Shown here: positions 17,534 through 25,927 of the stretch, one piece after another | Numbering within the stretch: position 1 is the first letter of the stretch | How the letters are laid out: each line of letters starts with the position of its first letter | From: Spirochaetia bacterium | GTDB lineage: Bacteria; Spirochaetota; Leptospiria; Leptospirales; Leptonemataceae | Assembly (NCBI GenBank): GCA_009885105.1 | Contig: VFLI01000066.1 | Span: forward strand, 1 to 64,000 | Direction: 5' to 3' | Length of the DNA: 64,000 bases | Made by a program: the position numbers and the translations under genes | Notes under the pieces: model-generated | What the model was told of the DNA's origin: nothing | Database searches by the model: none | Seen by the model: only the letters and a program-made list of their open reading frames with translations

Positions 17534-19153
17534 ATGGCCGAGCCGGAAATCAAGAAGCCAGCGGAGAAGAAAAGAACCCCGCGTCATAAACTCAAGCTGC
17601 GGAATCTCCTGCTTTCCGATTTTGATGCAGTGGTCGAGATCATGAATCAGGTCTATTCCGATTTCGGGGGGACCTACACCCGCGATGAGTTTGAGGAGCA
17701 GATGAACCGTTTTCCGGAGGGCCAGCTCTGCATAGAGAACAAAGGCAGAGCCGTCGCCATCGCGCTGAGCGTTATCGTAGACTATTCAAAGTACGGCGAT
17801 TCACACAACTACAATCAGATCACCGGCACCGGCAAACTCACCACGCACGATCCCAGAGGCGGCACACTGTACGCGGTTGATATTTTCGTCCATCCCCAGT
17901 TTCAGGGAATGCGCCTGGGCCGCAGACTGTACGATGCGCGCAAGGAGCTGGCGCGTTCACTGAATCTTCGGCGCATCATCGCAGGCGGATGGATGCCCGG
18001 TTACAAGAGTCACATCGACAAAATGACTCCGCAGGCATACATTGAACTGGTAAAGAAGAAGGAACTGTACGATCCGGTGCTGAGCTTCCAGCTCGCCAAT
18101 GACTTTCATGTACGCAAAGTGATGGAGAACTACTGGCCGGAACACAAGGGCGGTTACAATTCCATGGCCACTCTTCTGGAATGGATCAATATTGATTTTC
18201 AGGAGCCTCAGAAGACGGCGTTCTTTGACGAAAAAAAATCCGTTGTACGGATCGGCGTGGTGCAGTGGCAGATGCGCAAGGTCGATTCCGTTCCGGACCT
18301 CCTGCAAAATGTTGAATTCTTTGTGGACGCTGTCAGCGGATATAAGGCGGACTTCGTTGTTTTTCCGGAATTTTTCAACGCGGCGCTGATGGCGCCATTC
18401 AACAAACTCATGCCTGGTGACGCGATGCGCCAGCTGGCCGGATTCACCGAGCAGATCCGCAGCGAAATGCTGCAAATGGCCGTTTCATACAATGTGAATA
18501 TTATTAGCGGAAGCATGCCGGAATACCGAGATCAGAATCTGTACAATGTCAGCTATCTTCTGCGGCGGGACGGATCTTTTGACGAGCAGTACAAGATTCA
18601 CATCACCCCCGACGAGTTCAATTACTGGGGCGTACAGGGCGGCAGCAAGCTGAAGGTTATGGACACAGACGTCGGCAGGATCGGAATTCTGATCTGTTAT
18701 GATGTAGAGTTTCCGGAGCTGCCCCGGATTCTGGCCGAGCAGGGAATGGATATCCTCTTTGTGCCGTTTTCTACAGACACTAAAAACGCATACCTTCGCG
18801 TCCGACTCTGCGCGCATGCCCGCGCGATAGAGAACGAATGCTACGTTGTAATCTCCGGAAATGTCGGCAATCTTCCCAACGTGGAGAACATGGACATTCA
18901 GTACGCTCAGTCGGGCATTTTCACGCCGTCGGATTTCCTTTTCGCCCAGGACGCGATTGCCGCTGAGGCTGTGCCCAACACAGAATCCACCCTTGTCGTG
19001 GACCTGAACCTCGATCTCCTCAAGCAGGTGAGAACTGCCGGTTCTGTACGGAATCTGGAAAGCCGGCGGCACGATCTGTACAGAGTCCACTGGCACTTCG
19101 TATCCGAAGGGGAATACGCACCGACTGAAGAGAATCCCAGAAACCTGTCCTGA
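17534..19153 (+). CDS. bifunctional GNAT acetyltransferase / carbon-nitrogen hydrolase
   Basis: A 539-residue fusion. Residues about 20-215 form a GNAT acyltransferase domain (I-F-V-H-P-Q-F-Q-G-M-R-L-G-R-R-L-Y as acetyl-CoA loop). Residues about 240-515 form a nitrilase-superfamily amidohydrolase with the full catalytic triad: E279 in F-P-E-F-F, K354 in Y-K-I-H-I-T-P and C388 in L-I-C-Y-D-V-E-F-P-E. The same two-domain architecture is known in other bacteria (YhcX-like proteins), with no firmly established substrate. No Pho repeats were seen upstream, so it is probably not part of the surrounding regulon. Confidence 0.87.
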   Translation: MAEPEIKKPAEKKRTPRHKLKLRNLLLSDFDAVVEIMNQVYSDFGGTYTRDEFEEQMNRFPEGQLCIENKGRAVAIALSVIVDYSKYGDSHNYNQITGTGKLTTHDPRGGTLYAVDIFVHPQFQGMRLGRRLYDARKELARSLNLRRIIAGGWMPGYKSHIDKMTPQAYIELVKKKELYDPVLSFQLANDFHVRKVMENYWPEHKGGYNSMATLLEWINIDFQEPQKTAFFDEKKSVVRIGVVQWQMRKVDSVPDLLQNVEFFVDAVSGYKADFVVFPEFFNAALMAPFNKLMPGDAMRQLAGFTEQIRSEMLQMAVSYNVNIISGSMPEYRDQNLYNVSYLLRRDGSFDEQYKIHITPDEFNYWGVQGGSKLKVMDTDVGRIGILICYDVEFPELPRILAEQGMDILFVPFSTDTKNAYLRVRLCAHARAIENECYVVISGNVGNLPNVENMDIQYAQSGIFTPSDFLFAQDAIAAEAVPNTESTLVVDLNLDLLKQVRTAGSVRNLESRRHDLYRVHWHFVSEGEYAPTEENPRNLS

Positions 19154-19184
19154 ACAGTCCCATCTCACACTCCTGGAAAGTGAT

Positions 19185-20283
19185 TCAGATAACCACCGAA
19201 ACCATCGAAATATCATCCGTGTGCCTGGCCCCCTGGGTGAACGCTTCCCAGTGCTGATAGACGGCTTCGTTTGCCGACCTGGCGTCCCCGGATGTTGCAG
19301 TCCTGAGAACCTCTTTTACCCGGGCGGATCTGTATTCCTCATTTTCGATATTGCGGGCTTCCGTTATGCCGTCCGAACAGGCAAACAGAATATCACCCGG
19401 CTGTAAACGGAAATGAAACGGGGGAATCATCAGCATTTCCTGCTGGATTCCAATGAACGGCATGGACACAGAGCATCTGATTCAGAGACTGCAGCATCAG
19501 AAGAATCCGCGGCAGGTCGATTGTGTCGCTGTCCATCTTGAAGATCAGCGTCCGCAGGACCGATGCGATCGAATTCACCATCATCGCCGCCTTCAGGCCC
19601 TTGCCGCACACATCGAATAAAACTGCCAGCGTGAAGCGTTCGTTGAGTTCGATCACATCTGCATAGTCGCCTCCCGGGGCAAGAAGAGGCTCCACAATTG
19701 CATGAAAGTCCAGAGTAAATTCCACCGCACGGTTCAGCGGCTCCAGAATTCTTCGCTGCATCCTGTCGCAGGCGTGCGCATCCAGAAGAAGAAATCTGTT
19801 CAGACCTTCCATTACAGGCTGCACGGTGGCAGTCCCGTAGAACTCGCCGCCGAGAGTCACAACGAAGGGATCGAGCCGTATTTCGTCGGCACGGCCCATC
19901 AGTATTTTTGAAGCCTCGGATAGATTCGTGAAAGCGTCCAGCATTACGACCCGCGTATTCATGAGAGCGCCTGCATTGACTTCCTGACGAAGAAGCAGTT
20001 CCCTCGAATAGGCGGTTTCGCTCAGCTGCGCGAGGAAATTCTGACGGCGAAGGTATCCTGCAATCTCTCCGTATCTGCCGACCGGAACGAAATCCAGATT
20101 CTCGTATTTGCTGTAAAGATCATGAACGGTCTGGGCGGTCATGTCTGCTTCAATCTGAACGACGGGATAGTTCCGGGCCAGCTCGTGCTTCTGCAGTGCT
20201 ATCCGGCCCGGATCATAGGCGGAGAAAACAGGACGCTCAGCTGTACGGAGGCTTTTTTCTGCATCGATTGTTTCTGTGGTCAT
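19185..20283 (-). pseudogene. broken CBS-SpoIIE (PP2C-type) serine phosphatase gene
   Basis: From ATG 20283 the first frame has a CBS-like N-terminal region (P-V-V-Q-I-E ... D-F-V-P-V-G-R-Y-G-E-I-A-G-Y) and the start of a SpoIIE phosphatase (P-G-G-D-Y-A-D-V, L-F-D-V-C-G-K-G-L-K-A-A). It reaches S-L-N-Q-M-L near 19470, then runs out of homology and stops. The rest of the phosphatase continues in another frame (I-G-I-Q-Q-E-M ... L-Q-P-G-D-I-L-F-A-C-S-D-G-I-T-E-A ... T-D-D-I-S) to 19185. Compared with intact members about 60 residues between these parts, including the G-H-x-P-P loop, are missing, so an internal deletion plus frameshift is likely. A Pho box drives it. Confidence 0.75.
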
Positions 20284-20354
20284 TTCCAACTCGCTCTATC
20301 CGGCATCGGAAATGTCGATTTCCAGGATATTTCAGTTCAGTGTATACAGGCGGT

Positions 20355-20382
20355 GTTTCAATATTGTTACAGGCCACTAACA
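20355..20382 (-). promoter_or_regulatory. Pho box upstream of the broken SpoIIE phosphatase gene
   Basis: Read on the minus strand, TGTTAG (20382-20377), TGTAAC (20371-20366) and TGAAAC (20360-20355) are spaced 11 bases apart. A TATACA -10-like hexamer follows eight bases later at 20346-20341. The core is identical over 22 bases to the Pho box upstream of the acyltransferase gene. Confidence 0.72.
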
Positions 20383-20593
20383 GATGAAATTAAAGAATAA
20401 ACATCAGACAGCAGACAGGCCGCCCTCAGGCGATGTTCAGACAGGGAATGATCCTCACTCCGGATTTTTTTCCAATTTTCCCGCTTTCGCAGCATAGTCT
20501 TGCAGCAACTTTTCCAACCACGAATTCTCGTTTTTAGATTACCCCCGTCGGCGATATTCGCTGACTGACGGTGAATAAACAAAATATTTTTAT

Positions 20594-20898
20594 TCAAAAT
20601 ATGAGACGAATGTATTACAGAATGATGACACGATTGTCAGAATCCAAAGCCTTCTGGAGACAACATCGAAAAGAAACGAGTCGACATTCTCCTGAATTTG
20701 GACAGAGTTCAGTACGTGGATTCTTCCGGCATCGGAGCCATGGTTTCGATTCTGACCTTGCTGAAAAAACACTCCGGGAAATTGAAGATAGTCAATGTGC
20801 ACGGTTCTGTAAGAAGAATTCTCCAGCTTACGAAATTGATGAATTTCTTTTCCGTGCACGAAACGGAATCCGAGGCTGTTTCGGCTTTCGGGCAATGA
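20594..20898 (+). pseudogene. broken STAS-domain (anti-sigma factor antagonist) gene
   Basis: The C-terminal two thirds of a STAS domain are clear from about 20647 to 20898: V-D-I-L-L-N-L, Y-V-D-S-S-G-I-G-A-M, L-K-I-V-N-V-H-G and I-L-Q-L-T-K-L-M-N-F-F. The first strands appear upstream in a different frame without a start codon (K-Y-E-T-N-V-L-Q-N-D-D-T-I-V-R-I, about 20594-20645), and the first helix is missing. So the gene has lost its start and suffered a deletion with frameshift. Its neighbour is a broken SpoIIE phosphatase, the usual partner of STAS proteins in partner-switching modules, so the whole module seems to be decaying. Confidence 0.65.
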
Positions 20899-20985
20899 GG
20901 GAGTGAAATTATCGTGTTAAGGTGTATGATCAAAGCACAGAAGCCAGCCATCGGCACCATCCGTTTCACTGAATCGTAGTACTCC

Positions 20986-21002
20986 TGTCATTAAATTGTA
21001 AC
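20986..21002 (+). promoter_or_regulatory. Pho box upstream of exbB-exbD-tonB
   Basis: TGTCAT at 20986 and TGTAAC at 20997 are exactly 11 bases apart, the same pair as before pstS and the TonB-dependent receptor. A -10-like CAATAT at 21015 follows twelve bases later. The exbB start is at 21078. Confidence 0.78.
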
Positions 21003-21077
21003 AGAAATATCATTCAATATATCAAACCGAGAAAGATTCTCGATGCCATATTTCCATTTAGAGAGGAGTGCCGCAGT

Positions 21078-21965
21078 ATGTTTAGTATTTACAAAAATCA
21101 AAAAGGGATATCAATCGGAATTGCTTTTGCCGCGCTTATGTATGTGGGTTATACTTTTGCGCAAAGCCCCGGCACATCGCCTGCACAGGACGCTCCGACT
21201 CAGGCTGAACTGGCAACGCCGGCTGATCCGGCAGCTGTTCAGGAGGCTGGCGTTGAGAAGGACCAGCCTGCGGAAAACGCGCACCTGGCCGCTGCCGGAG
21301 AATTTCAAATCGGCAAAGATCCAACTGTCTGGGTTCTGATTGTTCTGTTCAATCTGGCTCTGGCGGTGGGGATTGAGCGCACATATATACTCTTCAGGAA
21401 TCGCGGAAACAACGCGGAACTGGTTCGCATACTTACAGAGCGACTGGCAAAAAATCCTGCGACGGTTGACGATCTGGCTGACGATGTTGGAAAAAAGACA
21501 TACGGGATGGAAGGCCGGGTGGCGGCCGTTGCTCTCCGCGGCTGGTCGAGCGGAGAAAGAGCCATGGAAGAATACGCGGCCTCCGCTCTGATAGCTGAGA
21601 AAAGAACGCTGGACAGGAGGCTGGTTGTGCTCTCCACGCTGGGAAACAACACACCTTTTATCGGTCTTCTGGGTACGGTTCTTGGAATTATGAGAGCTTT
21701 TCGCGATCTCGCAGTGATGGGCGATGCCGGTCCTGCTGTTGTCATGAAAGGCATATCGGAAGCTCTGGTGGCCACGGCAATGGGCCTTGGCGTCGCGATC
21801 CCCTGCGTCATCGCTTTCAACGCGCTCGGCAAGGCGGTGAAAGATCGCATGTCCTGCGCTGAAGAAATTGTGAGTCTGATTCGCGCAATTCGACTTTCCA
21901 TGCCCGTGCTTCATGGTTCGAACGGTTCCGGATCGGTCAGAGCGGAAGCTCTGGCGGGGAAATAA
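21078..21965 (+). CDS. exbB: ExbB/TolQ-family motor protein
   Basis: A 295-residue ExbB-type protein with an N-terminal signal-like segment (about 11-29), a periplasmic Ala/Pro-rich stretch (to about 75) and three membrane helices (about 82-98, 190-210 and 232-252). The last helices carry L-G-T-V-L-G-I-M-R-A-F and I-S-E-A-L-V-A-T-A-M-G-L-G-V-A-I-P, the MotA/TolQ/ExbB signature. ExbB and ExbD form the proton-driven motor that energises TonB. A GAGGAG ribosome site lies upstream of ATG 21078. A Pho box precedes the operon, which is unusual for a TonB motor. Confidence 0.9.
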   Translation: MFSIYKNQKGISIGIAFAALMYVGYTFAQSPGTSPAQDAPTQAELATPADPAAVQEAGVEKDQPAENAHLAAAGEFQIGKDPTVWVLIVLFNLALAVGIERTYILFRNRGNNAELVRILTERLAKNPATVDDLADDVGKKTYGMEGRVAAVALRGWSSGERAMEEYAASALIAEKRTLDRRLVVLSTLGNNTPFIGLLGTVLGIMRAFRDLAVMGDAGPAVVMKGISEALVATAMGLGVAIPCVIAFNALGKAVKDRMSCAEEIVSLIRAIRLSMPVLHGSNGSGSVRAEALAGK

Positions 21966-22024
21966 TTTATATAATTTTGTTTTTATATACATGCTATAAC
22001 TAAAAGGATACCAGGAACAATACC

Positions 22025-22450
22025 ATGGCAGCAAATACAGCGTCCGGCGACGAAGAAATCAGCGGCATAAATGTCACCCCTCTGGTGGATATCATGCTTG
22101 TGCTTGTGATTATACTGATGGTCACTGCGGAATTTACCCGGTACCGGACGGTTCCTGTCGCTCTGCCAAAAGTCAACGCATCGGCGATGCGAAGAGAGCC
22201 CCAGAAGATCAGTCTGACGATTAAGCCGGATGGATCGGTTTTCTGGGAGGACAAACGCATTGAAGACATGCGCACACTGCCGGCCCGACTTCGCGGCGCG
22301 AAACGGACGAAACCGGATATTGCCGTCATACTTCGAGCCGAGGGTAAAACGGATTACGATCATGTGCTGATGATTCTCGATCAGGTAAAGGATGCAGGGA
22401 TATCTAAGGTTGGCCTGGCAGTCGATTCAATTCGCCTGAGAAGGCCTTGA
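22025..22450 (+). CDS. exbD: ExbD/TolR-family motor protein
   Basis: A 141-residue ExbD-type protein. A short cytoplasmic start (I-S-G-I-N-V-T-P-L-V-D) leads into one membrane helix (about 21-40) with the conserved proton-carrying aspartate in L-V-D-I-M-L-V. The periplasmic domain ends with Y-D-H-V-L-M-I-L-D-Q-V-K-D-A-G-I-S-K-V-G-type sequence. It follows exbB and its stop TGA sits within the GAGGAG ribosome site of the tonB gene, so the three genes are one operon. Confidence 0.9.
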   Translation: MAANTASGDEEISGINVTPLVDIMLVLVIILMVTAEFTRYRTVPVALPKVNASAMRREPQKISLTIKPDGSVFWEDKRIEDMRTLPARLRGAKRTKPDIAVILRAEGKTDYDHVLMILDQVKDAGISKVGLAVDSIRLRRP

Positions 22451-22462
22451 GGAGAAATTTAT

Positions 22463-23143
22463 ATGGAAGCATCAATAAAATTTTACGGCGACAGCACCGG
22501 CACCACAATACTGGGCATTCAATCGTCGATCGGTCCTCTCTTTCCGGGACTTTCGAACAGTTTTCATATCTATGAACGAACCGCCTGGTTTCGCAAGAAC
22601 CGGTATATACTGTTTTTTGTCGCAATCACAACAATGCAGCTGGCAGCGGCGATCACCGGAGTGACCATTGCAATGCAGACCGACCGCCGGCTGGACGCAA
22701 TTGCCCTGTCCATCGATCTGGGAGATATTACCACAAAAACTGTCTCCGGTCCCTCCACTGAATACGATGAAATTTTCGGAAATGAATTTGTGAAGGATAA
22801 AACTATTGTTGATCCGAATACTGAGGATCCACGCATCGCCGGGGCTGAAAATCCCTATGCGGCCAGCGCCAGTCTTCCCGTGGATCTGAATCCTGAAATT
22901 CTCCCCGAGTATACGGCCGCCGCCCGCGCAGCCGCCGCACAGGGCACGGTAACTCTAGAGATCATCATAAGCGAAGAAGGAAAACTCCTGCGTGTGCGCT
23001 CAGTCGGAAGAAGTCTAGGATACGGACTGGAAGACTCTGCCATCCGAGCCTACCAGAGCAAGAAATTCAGACCCAGCCTGCGCGAGGGCCAGCCGATAAC
23101 CGTCAAGTATCTGCAGCCGGTTCGTTTTCAACTGATGAATTAG
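22463..23143 (+). CDS. tonB: TonB-family energy-transducing protein
   Basis: A 226-residue protein with one membrane helix at about 50-70 and a C-terminal TonB domain (G-T-V-T-L-E-I-I-I-S-E-E-G-K-L ... R-S-L-G-Y-G-L-E-D-S-A-I-R-A-Y-Q-S-K-K-F-R-P). The periplasmic linker is short and not rich in proline, unlike classical TonB, and the cytoplasmic N-terminus is long. It should carry energy from ExbB-ExbD to an outer-membrane receptor, most simply the Pho-controlled receptor 5 kb upstream. The start follows GAGGAG with good spacing. Confidence 0.86.
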   Translation: MEASIKFYGDSTGTTILGIQSSIGPLFPGLSNSFHIYERTAWFRKNRYILFFVAITTMQLAAAITGVTIAMQTDRRLDAIALSIDLGDITTKTVSGPSTEYDEIFGNEFVKDKTIVDPNTEDPRIAGAENPYAASASLPVDLNPEILPEYTAAARAAAAQGTVTLEIIISEEGKLLRVRSVGRSLGYGLEDSAIRAYQSKKFRPSLREGQPITVKYLQPVRFQLMN

Positions 23144-23218
23144 CGATCTGCGCGCTCTTTTTCACTCCAGGCTAGCCTGGTTGAGATAGGCAGGTATGCG
23201 ATCGTTGCGACTTTCTAC

Positions 23219-23830
23219 TTAAATATTCGACACTGATCCGTGACGGGTATCCTGGGCTTTCACTGAAAAAATAACATTTTCCGCAATGTTTGTCGCCAGA
23301 TCGCCGACACGCTCCATGGCTTTCGCAATGAAGGCCACTCCCAGCGACGGCGTGGCATCCAGTATCTTATTTTCCATATCATCGGTTTCAATTTCTAGCT
23401 GATTGGTCCTTTCTGCCTGCTGCAGATCCAGATTGATCAGAGAGTCCACCGCGGTCGCCAGGGCTTCTCCGGCCTTCTTACCCAGTTCAATCAGTTCAGC
23501 CGGGGCCATTCCCTGCATTTTTCGCGCCCATTTGGCGATCGTCTTGGACTCATCTCCGATCCGCTCCAGATCTCGAGTTGTTTTCATAACGCTGAAAACA
23601 AAACGCAGATCTCCGCCATACGGTTCAGAAAGGGCCAGAAGACGCATACAGAGGCTGTCCATCCGGACTTCCATTTCATTGATTTCAATATCCATATCGA
23701 GAACACCCTGGATTGTGGCTTCATTGCGGGTTATCAGCGCATTCAGGGCCTTCTCATAAATGGCCTCTGCCTTGCGGGCCATGAGAGTGATTTCCTGCTT
23801 CAACGCTTCGAGCTGTTTTTCTATCAACAT
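23219..23830 (-). CDS. phoU: PhoU phosphate-signalling protein
   Basis: A 203-residue all-helical protein with two copies of the PhoU repeat. The metal-binding E/D-x-x-x-D signatures are seen in T-R-D-L-E-R-I-G-D-E-S (first half) and A-K-A-M-E-R-V-G-D-L-A-T-N-I-A-E (second half). PhoU links PstSCAB to PhoR and keeps the regulon off when phosphate is plentiful. The gene is divergent from pstS, and the Pho box in the shared gap could serve both. The upstream ribosome site is weak. Confidence 0.92.
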   Translation of the reverse strand: MLIEKQLEALKQEITLMARKAEAIYEKALNALITRNEATIQGVLDMDIEINEMEVRMDSLCMRLLALSEPYGGDLRFVFSVMKTTRDLERIGDESKTIAKWARKMQGMAPAELIELGKKAGEALATAVDSLINLDLQQAERTNQLEIETDDMENKILDATPSLGVAFIAKAMERVGDLATNIAENVIFSVKAQDTRHGSVSNI

Positions 23831-23911
23831 TTTTGAAGCGAGAGCATGATCTTACAATAAGTCAAGTAAAAATCAGAAAATCTCAGACCGGTTCTGATTT
23901 AAAAGAAATCC

Positions 23912-23939
23912 CGTAATTCAATTGTCATGAATTTGTAAC
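23912..23939 (+). promoter_or_regulatory. Pho box upstream of the pst operon
   Basis: CGTAAT at 23912, TGTCAT at 23923 and TGTAAC at 23934 are spaced 11 bases apart. A -10-like TATCCT begins at 23950, ten bases after the last repeat. The site lies between divergent phoU and pstS, and its neighbour pst genes are the classical PhoB targets, which anchors the interpretation of the other sites. Confidence 0.85.
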
Positions 23940-24003
23940 AAATAAATCCTATCCTCAAGGGAGTGATTGAGAATCATTCACTAAGAATAAATGAGGTTAA
24001 AAA

Positions 24004-24924
24004 ATGAAATATTATCCACTACACAAAGGTTTTCTGGCGGTTGCGAGCATCATATTGGCGCTTTCTCTGCCGCTTTGCAAGTCAAAAAAGAACATTATCA
24101 TAGACGGTTCGAGCACTGTATTCCCGATTACGGAAGCTGTGGCTGAAGAATTCCGCAAAACAGACGATTCTGTCAATGTGTCCGTCGGTATTTCAGGAAC
24201 CGGCGGCGGCTTCAAGAAATTCTGTTCAAAAGAAACAGAAATTTCGGATGCTTCCAGACGAATGAAAGAATCGGAAGCAAAAGTCTGTAAAGACAACGGC
24301 GTTGAATACTTGCAGCTTGATATAGCTTTTGACGGACTTTCCGTTGTCGTCAATCCTGGAAATACTTACGTAGATAAACTGACGGTGGCGGATTTAAAGA
24401 AAATTTTTCAGTACGACAATCCAGCCAGAACCTGGAAAGATGTCAATCCTGCCTGGCCGGCCGATCCAATAAAGATTTTCTCTCCAGGACAGGATTCAGG
24501 CACCTATGATTATTTCGTGGAAGAAATCATCGGCAAGGGCGGCCGTGTCCGCGCGGATGCGTCTTTCAGCGAGGATGACAATGTGCTTGTCACCGGGGTG
24601 AGCGCGGATAAGGGCGCAATCGGTTTTTTTGGAATCGCCTACTACGAGCAGAATAAAGACAAACTGCGTGTAGTGCCGATTGTAAATCCAAAAACCAATG
24701 CTGCCATCACTCCCGATACGGAAACAGTGCGAAACGGAACCTATGCGCCGCTTTCCAGGCCTCTGTTCATCTATGTCAGCAAGACAGCCAATGCTAAACC
24801 GGAAGTCCGATCCTTTGTGGAATTTTTTCTCAAAAATGTGGAGAAGCTGACCGCACAGACCGGATACATTCCAATGCCCGCAGCCGCGTACGAGGAAAAC
24901 CTGAAAAAATATGGCGCATTCTGA
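24004..24924 (+). CDS. pstS: PstS phosphate-binding lipoprotein
   Basis: A 306-residue PstS-type binding protein. A signal peptide ends in the lipobox-like S-L-P-L-C-K around residue 25. Phosphate-binding loops are visible: I-D-G-S-S-T-V-F-P-I-T, S-R-R-M-K-E and G-Q-D-S-G-T-Y-D. It captures phosphate in the periplasm and hands it to PstC-PstA. A Pho box lies about 65 bases upstream and the pstC gene follows after about 30 bases. Confidence 0.93.
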   Translation: MKYYPLHKGFLAVASIILALSLPLCKSKKNIIIDGSSTVFPITEAVAEEFRKTDDSVNVSVGISGTGGGFKKFCSKETEISDASRRMKESEAKVCKDNGVEYLQLDIAFDGLSVVVNPGNTYVDKLTVADLKKIFQYDNPARTWKDVNPAWPADPIKIFSPGQDSGTYDYFVEEIIGKGGRVRADASFSEDDNVLVTGVSADKGAIGFFGIAYYEQNKDKLRVVPIVNPKTNAAITPDTETVRNGTYAPLSRPLFIYVSKTANAKPEVRSFVEFFLKNVEKLTAQTGYIPMPAAAYEENLKKYGAF

Positions 24925-24955
24925 CGCCGATTCGTAATTGGATTCAGGTGAAGGG

Positions 24956-25927
24956 ATGACTGAAAACCAGCCTCCGGGCAGTCTGCTTACGAGGGCTGTC
25001 GCCGGCAAAGACAGACGGGCCGTATTTGCCCGTTACGGCGACCGGCCCTCTTACTCCTTTCGCGAAAGGGCGCTGCGCTACACGCTGCGCTCTCTCGCCT
25101 ATCTGACCATCCTGATTACGACTCTCATCATTGTTATTCTGCTCGTCGATTCAGTGCGTTTTTTTCAGATGGCGAGCCTTCTTGAGTTTTTCACCGGAAC
25201 CAGGTGGGAACCCTTCGGCAGTCCCAAACATCTGGGCATTCTGCCGCTACTCTCCGGAAGTCTGATGGTTTCGCTGGGATCCCTGCTAGTCTGCGTGCCG
25301 TTCGGATTCGGATCCGCAATTTTTCTGACAATGTATGCTTCGCGCCGGACGCAGGCTGTAGTTTCGCCCATCGTGGAGATACTGGGCGGCATTCCCACGG
25401 TTGTCTACGGTTATTTTGCCATCACGGCGGTCAGTCCCTGGCTGGCGAATTTCTTTCCGCAGATCGATATTTTCAACGCACTCTCCGCATCGATAGTCGT
25501 CGGCATCAGCATACTTCCAACCGTCTCGTCGCTGTCCTCCGATGCCATAAGAGCGGTCCCCAAATCAATTCAGAGCGCGGGATACGCGATCGGCATGTCG
25601 AAATTTCACGTTGTTGTGAAAGTTACTCTGCCCGCGGCGATTTCAGGGATCGTGGCGTCTTTTATTCTGGCCTTCGCCCGCGCTATCGGCGAAACCATGG
25701 CCGTCTCTCTGGCCGCAGGCTCCACTCCCAACATGAACTGGAACTATCTGTCAAGCATCCAGACCATGACGGCATTCATAGTCCAGATCAGCATGGTGGA
25801 CACGCCGGCCGGATCGCTGGAATATTACACGATCTACGCCGTCGGCCTGACTCTTTTTGCGATAACATTTGCCTTCAACTTTGCGGCTTACAGGTTTGTG
25901 AAGCGATTTCGCGAGGTGTATCGATGA
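24956..25927 (+). CDS. pstC: PstC phosphate ABC transporter permease
   Basis: A 323-residue permease with six membrane helices and the binding-protein-dependent permease loop A-R-A-I-G-E-T-M-A-V-S-L-A-A-G near residue 248. The preceding segment A-G-Y-A-I-G-M-S-K-F-H-V-V is typical of PstC. The first 35 residues are a charged cytoplasmic extension. ATG 24956 with AGGTG five bases upstream is preferred to the TTG at 24938. The stop overlaps pstA as ATGA. Confidence 0.92.
   Translation: MTENQPPGSLLTRAVAGKDRRAVFARYGDRPSYSFRERALRYTLRSLAYLTILITTLIIVILLVDSVRFFQMASLLEFFTGTRWEPFGSPKHLGILPLLSGSLMVSLGSLLVCVPFGFGSAIFLTMYASRRTQAVVSPIVEILGGIPTVVYGYFAITAVSPWLANFFPQIDIFNALSASIVVGISILPTVSSLSSDAIRAVPKSIQSAGYAIGMSKFHVVVKVTLPAAISGIVASFILAFARAIGETMAVSLAAGSTPNMNWNYLSSIQTMTAFIVQISMVDTPAGSLEYYTIYAVGLTLFAITFAFNFAAYRFVKRFREVYR

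Noticed and set aside
19185-20283. Programmed ribosomal frameshift in the SpoIIE gene
   Set aside because: There is no slippery sequence at the junction and about 60 residues of the domain are missing, so a shift alone would not restore the protein.
9103-20372. The 22-base identity as an attachment-site pair bounding a mobile island
   Set aside because: The copies are in opposite orientation and are fully explained as two Pho boxes; no integrase is present.
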